Source: Kordiimonadales bacterium IMCC3096
Lineage (GTDB): Bacteria; Pseudomonadota; Alphaproteobacteria; Minwuiales; Minwuiaceae
NCBI GenBank assembly: GCA_016865035.1
Contig: CP018227.1
Coordinates: forward strand, 1,830,001-1,894,000
Length of the DNA: 64,000 nt
Reading direction: 5' to 3'
This document shows positions 49,734 to 56,714 of the stretch, one piece after another; within the stretch, counting starts at the first letter, position 1; the number at the start of each line of letters is the position of its first letter. The position numbers and the translations under genes are program-made. Under the pieces are notes generated by a model. It was not told the origin of the DNA. It made no database searches and worked only from the letters and a program-made list of their open reading frames with translations.

Positions 49734-51038
49734 ATGACCATGCATGTGGCAATCATCGGCGCGGGCCCGGCCGGATTCTATGCGGCGGAGGCCCTGGCCA
49801 CGAAGGGGGAGGGGGTCATGGTCGATCTGATCGACCGGCTGCCGACGCCCCATGGCCTGATCCGGTCAGGCGTCGCCCCTGATCACCAGACCACCAAGCG
49901 CGTCACGAAGAAATACGACCAGACCGCATCGCGGGAGAACGTGCGCTACGTCGGCAATGTCACCCTGGGCCGGGATGTGACGATGGATGAACTGCGCGAT
50001 CTCTATGACGCGGTCATCATCGCCTTCGGCGCGGAGGGGGATCGCCCCATGGGCATTCCGGGGGAGGACAAGGAGGGGGTGCTCGGCTCCTTCGCCTTCG
50101 TCGGCTGGTACAATGGCCATCCGGATTTCGTCGATCTGGACATCGACCTGGATGTCAGCGACGTCGCCGTCATCGGCAACGGCAACGTAGCGCTCGACTG
50201 CGCCCGTCTGCTGGCGCGCACCGAGGACGAGATGAAGGCATCCGACCTGACCGATGAGGCCGGAGAGGTGCTGTTCAACAGCGCCGTGACCGATGTGCAT
50301 CTGATCGGACGCCGTGGTCCGGTGGAGGCGAGCTTCTCCATCGCCGAGATGCGGGAGATGGGGGAGCTGCAGCGCGGCATCTCCCTGGTGCACGATGACC
50401 AGATTCCGGAGGCGCTGCCGCACGGCATGGATCCGAAGGAGGCGCGCGGTCGCAAGGCGGTGCTGGAGGTGCTGCAGTCGTTCCGCGGCAATACCCGCGA
50501 CCAGGCCCCGGTGGCGGTACATTTCGAGTTCTTCCTGCGCCCCGTCGAAGTGCTCGGCGACGACAGGGTCACGGGCATCCGTGTGGAGCGGACGAAGCTG
50601 GAGGATGGCCGTGCGGTCGGTACCGGGGAGATCTTCGACATTCCCTGCGGCATGGTCATCAGCTGCATCGGCTATGTCAGCCGCCCCATCGACGGGCTGC
50701 CCATGGAGTATGGCAAGGTCGTCAATGACCGGGGGCGCGTCGCGCCCGGCGTCTATGTCGTCGGCTGGGCCAAGCGCGGCCCCAGCGGTACCATCGGCAC
50801 CAACCGCCCGGACGCGCAGGATGTTGTCACGCTGCTGCTTGAAGACATGAGCGACGGCGCGGGCAAGCAGGGTGGCGCGGGACTGGATGCGCTGCTGATC
50901 CAGCGCGGTGTCCGCCACGTCAGCTACAACGACTGGCTGGTGATCGATCAGGCGGAGCAGGATCGTGCCGACCCGGAAGCGCCAAGGCGGAAATTCATCA
51001 CGATTCCGGATATGCTGTCCGTCGTTGACGAGTCCTGA
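49734..51038 (+). CDS. FAD-dependent ferredoxin-NADP+ reductase (adrenodoxin reductase type)
   Basis: 434 residues. It has the FAD loop GAGPAG (9-14), an NADP loop IGNGNVALDCAR, GRRGPVEASF, and the C-terminal WAKRGPSGTIGTNRPDA, all typical of FprA/adrenodoxin reductase proteins. These move electrons between NADPH and a ferredoxin that feeds an oxygenase such as a cytochrome P450 or Rieske enzyme. GGGGAGGAAGC precedes the start. It could serve the Rieske oxygenase at 40 kb, which lacks its own reductase gene nearby; that is inference. The phosphoesterase gene follows after 24 bases. Confidence 0.9.
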   Translation: MTMHVAIIGAGPAGFYAAEALATKGEGVMVDLIDRLPTPHGLIRSGVAPDHQTTKRVTKKYDQTASRENVRYVGNVTLGRDVTMDELRDLYDAVIIAFGAEGDRPMGIPGEDKEGVLGSFAFVGWYNGHPDFVDLDIDLDVSDVAVIGNGNVALDCARLLARTEDEMKASDLTDEAGEVLFNSAVTDVHLIGRRGPVEASFSIAEMREMGELQRGISLVHDDQIPEALPHGMDPKEARGRKAVLEVLQSFRGNTRDQAPVAVHFEFFLRPVEVLGDDRVTGIRVERTKLEDGRAVGTGEIFDIPCGMVISCIGYVSRPIDGLPMEYGKVVNDRGRVAPGVYVVGWAKRGPSGTIGTNRPDAQDVVTLLLEDMSDGAGKQGGAGLDALLIQRGVRHVSYNDWLVIDQAEQDRADPEAPRRKFITIPDMLSVVDES

Positions 51039-51062
51039 CGCAAGCGGAGGCGGCGGCGCGCC

Positions 51063-51865
51063 ATGATCCTGATCCAGATCAGTGACCTGCACATAACGGA
51101 CCCCGGTGAGCCGGTGGACAGGCTCGCCCGGACGACCGAGCGGCTGGCGATCGCGGTGGCGCGGATCAATGCCATGCAGCCCCGGCCCGACGGGGTCATC
51201 GTCACCGGCGATCTGGTGAACGAATGCCGGACCAGCGAGTACGAGCGGCTGCGTCAGACCCTCGCGCCCCTTCAGGTCCCGATCTGGCTGATGGTCGGCA
51301 ACCATGACGCCCGCGACGACCTGCGTCTGGTCTTCGACGATCATGCCTATCTCGGCACCGGGGCTTCGTGCAGTACACGGTGGAGGATCTTTCCGTGCGC
51401 CTGATCGCCCTGGACAGCCAGATCCCCGGCGAGACGGCGGGTCGGCTCTGCGCGGAGCGGCTGGGCTGGCTGGAGGATCGTCTGGAGGAACAGCCCGACC
51501 GGCCGACCATGATCTTCGTGCATCATCCGCCGTTCCCCAGCGGCATCGACCGCATGGACGCCAACGGACTTGTCGAGGGGCGGGAGGAACTGGCGCGGAT
51601 CGTCGGTGCGCACCGTCAGGTGCTCGGCATCTCGGCGGGCCATGTGCATCGCCCGATCATGACCTCCATCGCAGGTGTGCCGGCGCATACCTGCCCCAGT
51701 ACCGCGCATCAGCTCGGCCTCGACCTGCTGCGCACGGATGGTGTCAGCATCGTCGCCGAGCCACCGGCCTGCCTGATGCACACCCGCCAGCCAGGTGCGC
51801 CGCTGGTGACGCATCATGTCTATCTGGACGACTATCCTGTGCTGGCGGATGTCAGCATGAAGTAG
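51063..51865 (+). pseudogene. Calcineurin-like phosphoesterase (CpdA type), frameshifted
   Basis: Two overlapping frames together encode one metallophosphoesterase of about 267 residues. The first part (51063 to about 51360) holds DLHITDPG, GDLVNE and GNHDAR; the second (from about 51363 to 51865) continues FVQYTVEDLSVRLIALDS and holds HHPPFP and GHVHRP. All metal ligands are present once joined. The break is at a GGGG run (51360-51363): one extra G would restore GTGGFVQYT. Relatives hydrolyse cAMP or other phosphodiesters. Either the gene is inactive, phase-variable at the G run, or the base is a sequencing error. GGAGG lies upstream of ATG 51063. Confidence 0.88.
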
Positions 51866-51958
51866 GGTCGGTCTTGTCTGCGGACCGTGCAGGCACGGTC
51901 GGCGGATGACACACATCTGCGATACCGAACAACTGCAAACCCTGGGGAGGGACAGATC

Positions 51959-52717
51959 ATGAGTTTCATCAACACGACGGTTGTCGTCACCGGCGCCGCA
52001 CGCGGCATCGGCAAGGCCTACGCAAAGGGATTCGCCGGGCTGGGGGCCAATGTGGTGGCCACCGACATTTCCGACTGCGACGCGGTGGTCGAGGAGATCA
52101 CGGCCTCCGGCGGGACGGCCATGGCCCATGCCTGCGACATCTCGAAGATGGACCAGATGACGGAACTCGCGGCGAAGACGGCGGAACGGTTCGGCCCTGC
52201 CGCCGTGCTGATCAACAATGCCGCGCTCTACGGCACGCTGGGTGGCGGACGCTTCGACAAGCTGACGGAGGAAAGCTGGGACGCCGCCATGGCGGTCAAC
52301 GTGAAGGGGCTGTGGAATGCGGCCAAGGCCTTCGTGCCCCAGATGCGCGAGCTGGGCGGCGGCTCCATCATCAATATCTCCTCGCTGGCCGCGACCTACG
52401 GCCTCGCCTATGCGCTGCACTATACGGTGTCCAAGGCGGCCGTGATCGGCCTGACCCGGGGACTGGCGCGGGAACTGGGCCGCGACCGCATCCGCGTCAA
52501 CGCCATCGCACCCTCCGCCGTGCTGACCGAAGGCACGATCGAGTTCATGGGCGAGAAGTACGAGAAGGCGCTGGATGTCATCGCCTCCGGCCAGTCGATC
52601 CAGCGCAACCTGGACAGCGAGGATCTGGTCGGCACGGCGATCTGGCTGGCCTCCGACGCCTCCGCCATGGTCACGGGCCAGACCATTGCCGTCGACGGCG
52701 GCACGGTGTTCCTCTGA
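51959..52717 (+). CDS. Short-chain dehydrogenase/reductase (SDR)
   Basis: 252 residues, classical SDR. The cofactor loop is TGAARGIG, NNAALYG corresponds to NNAG, the catalytic Ser is in INISSLAATYG, and the Tyr/Lys pair is in YTVSKAA. The C-terminus (GQTIAVDGGTVFL) is typical. It reduces or oxidises a carbonyl/hydroxyl compound with NAD(P). GGGGAGGGACAG precedes ATG 51959. It follows the phosphoesterase by 93 bases and is followed by a family A stem-loop element. Substrate unknown. Confidence 0.92.
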   Translation: MSFINTTVVVTGAARGIGKAYAKGFAGLGANVVATDISDCDAVVEEITASGGTAMAHACDISKMDQMTELAAKTAERFGPAAVLINNAALYGTLGGGRFDKLTEESWDAAMAVNVKGLWNAAKAFVPQMRELGGGSIINISSLAATYGLAYALHYTVSKAAVIGLTRGLARELGRDRIRVNAIAPSAVLTEGTIEFMGEKYEKALDVIASGQSIQRNLDSEDLVGTAIWLASDASAMVTGQTIAVDGGTVFL

Positions 52718-52731
52718 GCGGAGTCTGACCT

Positions 52732-52821
52732 CTGACCGTTCCGCCCCTCTCCCCCTCCCGGCTACCCACGCAAGTATCCTGAAATGGGTGGCCGGGAGGG
52801 GGAGAGGGGCGGAACGGTCCA
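52732..52821. repeat. Family A stem-loop element, copy 3
   Basis: Arms at 52732-52768 and 52785-52821 pair almost fully; the last two bases and one internal base differ. The loop CGCAAGTATCCTGAAA is the exact reverse complement of the copy 1 loop. The outer arm CTGACCGTTCCGCC differs from both other copies and its partner GGCGGAACGG changes with it. It lies between two convergent genes. Confidence 0.9.
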
Positions 52822-52870
52822 CAGACAAGACCCGGGAGGGGTCCACAGACAAGTCCGGCGCGGTTCCCCC

Positions 52871-53950
52871 CTATCGCGGCAACACACCCTCCGACTGCAG
52901 GCGGGTGAGCCAGCCGAGGAACATTTCCTCCGAATCCAGGCAATCGGCAAAGCCGGCCTGGCGGATGCGGATGGTGGACAGGATGACATCGTTCGGACGG
53001 CTGCCGTACCCCATCGAATAGTCGATGAAGGACCAGGAGGGCACCAGTTCCGCCAGGGTCGTCGGCTTCAACCCGTGCCGTTCGACGATGCGCTGCCAGA
53101 CGGCTTCCTTGTCCACCATGGAGCGGGCGAGGCTGTGCGGGTGCGGCACATCCGTTGGCATGGCGAAATGGGCCGCGATCCGGCGCCAGAAATGCGCGAA
53201 GACGAAGACATCGCCATTGGTGACATTGAAGATGGTGTTCCGCGCATTGGCTGACTCACCGGCCCAGCTGATGGCGCGGGCCAGCAGTGCCCCGTCGGTC
53301 AGTTCGATGGTGCGCGGCTCCCCGCCCGGAAAACGCAGTGGCAGGCCAAGCTCGCGGCAGATCGCGGCATAGGCCCCGACCCCGGCGATGATGTTCATCG
53401 GGCTGCCCAGCGCATAGCCGCAGACCAGTTGCGGCCGCATCACCGTCCAGTGCCAGTCCCTGCCCTGCTGCCGGGCGGTCAGCCAATCCTGCTGGTCGTA
53501 GTAGAAGTTCGGTGTCATGTAGCGCGGATCATCCTCGCGCGCGGGCAGCCGGAACGGCCCCATGTGGATACCGTAGGCCTTGGTGCCCTGCATCAGGGTG
53601 ATGTGGCGCAGCTTCGGCGCCCGTGCCTCAACAACCTCGACCAGGTTGGTTAGCATGGCGAGATTGGTGGCGACATGGCCCGGGTCGGTCCAGCCCCGCG
53701 CGATCTCCGGCTGTTCGTTGACGGCGGCATAGACCAGATGGGTGACATCCTCCAGCCCGGTCAGCGTGGCCGCGCAGGCATCGCGGTCCAGCAGGTCGAG
53801 CGCGATGAAGCGGGCGTCGCTGTCGAAGTCCGGTGAGCGCCGCGACAGGCCGATGGCGGGTCGCCCCTCCGCCGCCAGCTGCTCGAGTACCGCCCGGCCG
53901 ACGATGCCCATGGCACCGGCCACCAGTGTTGTGCCCCTCTGTTCCGTCAT
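52871..53950 (-). CDS. NAD-dependent epimerase/dehydratase family protein (PRISE-like extended SDR)
   Basis: 359 residues. An extended SDR with the Rossmann loop VAGAMGIVGRAV and the motif NFYYDQQDWL, which resembles the FYY-x-x-E/QD active-site motif of progesterone 5-beta-reductase/iridoid synthase (PRISE) enzymes. It then has TVMRPQLVCGYALGSPMN and an FNVTNGDVF stretch. PRISE enzymes reduce enones with NADPH. The position is convergent with the classical SDR gene. The substrate is unknown. Confidence 0.87.
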   Translation of the reverse strand: MTEQRGTTLVAGAMGIVGRAVLEQLAAEGRPAIGLSRRSPDFDSDARFIALDLLDRDACAATLTGLEDVTHLVYAAVNEQPEIARGWTDPGHVATNLAMLTNLVEVVEARAPKLRHITLMQGTKAYGIHMGPFRLPAREDDPRYMTPNFYYDQQDWLTARQQGRDWHWTVMRPQLVCGYALGSPMNIIAGVGAYAAICRELGLPLRFPGGEPRTIELTDGALLARAISWAGESANARNTIFNVTNGDVFVFAHFWRRIAAHFAMPTDVPHPHSLARSMVDKEAVWQRIVERHGLKPTTLAELVPSWSFIDYSMGYGSRPNDVILSTIRIRQAGFADCLDSEEMFLGWLTRLQSEGVLPR

Positions 53951-54062
53951 GTTCGGCCTGCTGTCATGATCTGTCTGTCCGTCTCACTGCATTGTTGACG
54001 CCCAACCTGATCATACTAGCCTTTCCGGGGCGTGGTTCATCCACCGGAATGAGGAGACGCCC

Positions 54063-54314
54063 ATGCTTGCCCTGAGGCCCTGTTGCGAATGTTGTGATGC
54101 CGACCTGCCCCCGGACTCGGACCGGGCCATGATCTGCTCGTTCGAATGCACCTTCTGCCGGGACTGCGCGGCGGAGACATTCGATCACACCTGTCCGAAC
54201 TGCGGCGGCGGACTGGTGCCCCGCCCGATCCGGCCGGCCGGTCTGCTGTCGCGTTTCCCCGCGTCCACCGACAGGGTTCTGAAGGATCATCCCGGATGCA
54301 CGAAAGTGGCGTGA
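54063..54314 (+). CDS. DUF1272 domain-containing zinc-ribbon protein
   Basis: 83 residues. It matches DUF1272: LRPCCECCDADLPPDS, ICSFECTFCRDCA and CPNCGGGLVPRPIRP, with about ten cysteines that should bind two zinc ions. Function unknown. GAGGAGA lies before the start. Divergent from the PRISE-like gene and not obviously in an operon. Confidence 0.9.
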   Translation: MLALRPCCECCDADLPPDSDRAMICSFECTFCRDCAAETFDHTCPNCGGGLVPRPIRPAGLLSRFPASTDRVLKDHPGCTKVA

Positions 54315-54340
54315 TGGGGTGTTCTTGTACCACAATCAAC

Positions 54341-54354
54341 TGAAACCGGTTGCA
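54341..54354. promoter_or_regulatory. LacI-family-like operator upstream of the TRAP transporter
   Basis: TGAAACCGGTTGCA is a 14-base near-perfect palindrome with the central CG typical of LacI/GalR-family sites. It lies 113 bases before the solute-binding protein gene. A second small palindrome, TACGT-AACA-ACGTA, is at 54402-54415. No LacI-type gene is in the window. Confidence 0.55.
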
Positions 54355-54466
54355 ATCCACTCAGGAATTCCGCCAATTAGCGCAGCGCAGCTCTTGTGGT
54401 GTACGTAACAACGTATGGAACCGTGCTGCACGATAACGAATCGATACAACGGAGGACTTCAAGTCT

Positions 54467-55555
54467 ATGGAACGTCGTAAATTTCTGAAGGGTGCCGCGC
54501 TGGCTGGCGTCGGTACCGCAGCGCTGGCCGCGCCCGCCATTGCCCAGGGCGGCAAGACCATGACCATCGTGTCGACCTGGCCGCGGGACTTCCCGGGACT
54601 GGGCATCTCCGCACAGCGTCTGGCCGCGCGTATCGCGCAGCTGTCCGATGGTGCGCTGAACGTTGAATATTTCGCCGCCGGTGAACGCGTGGGCGCGTTC
54701 GACGTCTTTGACGAAGTGGCTTCCGGCAACTCGCAGGCCTATATCGGTGCGGACTACTACTGGACCGGCAAGCATCCGGCCCTGGCCTATTTCACCGCCG
54801 TGCCGTTCGGCATGACCACCGTGGAATGGAACGCCTGGATCAAGTTCAAGGGCGGTCAGGAACTGTGGAACAAGGTCTCCGGCGAATTCGGCCTGAAGCC
54901 GCTGATGTGCGGCGCGACCGGCACCCAGGCCGGCGGCTGGTTCAACAAGGAAATCGAATCCGCTGATGACCTGAAGGGTCTGAAGATGCGTATTCCGGGC
55001 CTGGGCGGTTCCGTGATGTCGAAGCTCGGCGTCTCCACCGTGTCCCTGCCGGGTGGCCAGATCTATGAAAACCTGGTTTCCGGCGCTATCGAGGCAACGG
55101 AGTGGGTCGGTCCCTACAATGACTACTTCATGAAGTTCTACGAGGCCGCGAAGTACTACTACACCGGTGGCATGCATGAGCCGGGTGGCGGACTGGCCTT
55201 CGGCATGAACGCCAGCTTCTGGGGCAGCCTGACCGACTGGGAGAAGGCGGTGATCGAGGCGGCCTGCTACGAGGAGCATGGCGCGGCGTTCGAAGAGAAC
55301 ATGGCCAAGAACGGCGAGTACATGACCAAGCTGGTCAACGACCACGGTGTCCAGGTCCGCGCGTTCAACGACGATGTCTGGGACGCGTTCGGTGACGCGG
55401 CGGCGGAAGTCTTCGCGGAAACCCGTGACCATTCCCCGCTGGCTACCGAAGTCGACGACTCCTTCCAGGCCAACCTGCGCGAGATCGGCGGGACGATGGC
55501 CAAGTTCGAAGGCACCTTCGTCAACCAGCGCAACCGTGTGCTGGGTCTGACCTGA
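54467..55555 (+). CDS. TRAP transporter solute-binding protein, DctP/TakP type
   Basis: 362 residues. The leader MERRKFLKGAALAGVGTAAL has a twin-arginine motif (RRKFLK) and cleaves after AIA, so it may be exported folded by the Tat system. The binding fold has the DctP-family IVSTWPRDFPGLG near the N-terminus, LKGLKMRIPGLGG with the conserved Arg that binds the ligand carboxylate, and TEWVGPYNDYF. Close relatives bind 2-oxo acids, mannitol or other organic acids. GGAGGACTT precedes the start. A terminator-like hairpin follows, then the permease genes. Confidence 0.93.
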   Translation: MERRKFLKGAALAGVGTAALAAPAIAQGGKTMTIVSTWPRDFPGLGISAQRLAARIAQLSDGALNVEYFAAGERVGAFDVFDEVASGNSQAYIGADYYWTGKHPALAYFTAVPFGMTTVEWNAWIKFKGGQELWNKVSGEFGLKPLMCGATGTQAGGWFNKEIESADDLKGLKMRIPGLGGSVMSKLGVSTVSLPGGQIYENLVSGAIEATEWVGPYNDYFMKFYEAAKYYYTGGMHEPGGGLAFGMNASFWGSLTDWEKAVIEAACYEEHGAAFEENMAKNGEYMTKLVNDHGVQVRAFNDDVWDAFGDAAAEVFAETRDHSPLATEVDDSFQANLREIGGTMAKFEGTFVNQRNRVLGLT

Positions 55556-55579
55556 CCGAAGGCTGACTGACAGGAATCA

Positions 55580-55611
55580 GGGCGGTGCCTCGAATGGCAC
55601 CGCCCTTTTTT
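55580..55611 (+). terminator. Rho-independent terminator between the binding-protein and permease genes
   Basis: A perfect 10-base stem (GGGCGGTGCC at 55580-55589 with 55596-55605) and six T (55606-55611). Partial read-through would make more binding protein than permease. Confidence 0.88.
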
Positions 55612-55694
55612 CCATTGTGGCCCACTCGGTGCGCGATGACGCCCTCATGCCGTCCATCTGCGCGCCCGGCTCCATCCATTCAACAGGATTGCAG

Positions 55695-56705
55695 ATGACT
55701 GACAGCAACGTGACAGCAGGTATGCAGGCGGAGATTCCGCCTTACGGTCGGCCCGCACCGCTGGTCCGCATAGCGGGCTGGTCCATGCTGTCGTTGCTCG
55801 TCGCGTTCATTGCGGAGAACGTGCTGATCGTCAGTTTCGGTTTCCCGGGCTTTTCGGCGGCGTTCTCGGAGGATGGCGGCGGTCTCGCCTGGGTGCAGGT
55901 GCTGCTCTATGCCGCCGCGATCGCCGCGAGTGTCCTCTTCGTGCAGCGCACGTCGGATTGCGCGCTGCGCTGGGACTCGCACCGTATCCATCATTTCAAT
56001 CTCTTCCTCATTCGCGGCTTCTTCTGGATGGTGGTCCTGGTCGGTGTCGCCGATTCCGTGATCGCGTTCATGCGGGTCGAGAACCTGCTGCAGGACTTCA
56101 TGGGTGAGGACTCGGTCCGGGCGCTGAGCCGGGCGCATTTCGTCGGCCCCTGGATTCACATGCCGCTGATCGCGATCGCCTTCATCATCGCCGCCTTCAC
56201 CCGGACACTCGGCTTCACCTGGCTGGCACTGCTGATCGTGGGGGCGGAGCTGCTGATCGTCATCACCCGCTTCATCTTCTCCTACGAGCAGGCGCTGATG
56301 GGCGACCTGGTGCGGTACTGGTACGCAGCGCTGTTCCTGTTCGCTTCCGCCTTCACGTTGTTCGACGAGGGGCATGTCCGCGTCGATGTGCTGTATGCCG
56401 GCTTCGGTCGGCGTACCCGCGGCTACGTCAATGCCCTCGGTTCGATCCTGCTGGGCACGTCGACCATGTGGGTCATCATCTACATCGGCTTCGACGGCCA
56501 GCAGTCGATCATCAATGGCCCGATCGCCAATTTCGAGATTTCGCAGACCGGTACCGTCGGCATGTTCATCAAGTATCAGATGGCCGGGTTCATCGGTATT
56601 TTCGCCATCACGATGCTGATCCAGTTCGTGAGTTACTTCTTCGAGGCTATCGCCGATATCCGGGATGAACCCGGGCATCGCGAACATCAGCCCGTCGCGC
56701 ATTGA
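55695..56705 (+). CDS. TRAP transporter small permease subunit (DctQ type), enlarged
   Basis: 336 residues, far longer than the usual 160-200 for DctQ. There are about seven membrane segments. The DctQ-like part is near the C-terminal half (ITRFIFSYEQALMGDLVRYWY, and EGHVRVDVLYAGF, the family motif), and the first half (residues 20-170) adds extra membrane segments. It pairs with the large permease whose gene begins 9 bases after the stop. AGGA lies 8 bases before ATG 55695. The long form is seen with TakP-like systems and may relate to the extended large subunit. Confidence 0.88.
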   Translation: MTDSNVTAGMQAEIPPYGRPAPLVRIAGWSMLSLLVAFIAENVLIVSFGFPGFSAAFSEDGGGLAWVQVLLYAAAIAASVLFVQRTSDCALRWDSHRIHHFNLFLIRGFFWMVVLVGVADSVIAFMRVENLLQDFMGEDSVRALSRAHFVGPWIHMPLIAIAFIIAAFTRTLGFTWLALLIVGAELLIVITRFIFSYEQALMGDLVRYWYAALFLFASAFTLFDEGHVRVDVLYAGFGRRTRGYVNALGSILLGTSTMWVIIYIGFDGQQSIINGPIANFEISQTGTVGMFIKYQMAGFIGIFAITMLIQFVSYFFEAIADIRDEPGHREHQPVAH

Positions 56706-56714
56706 GGTCGGGTC

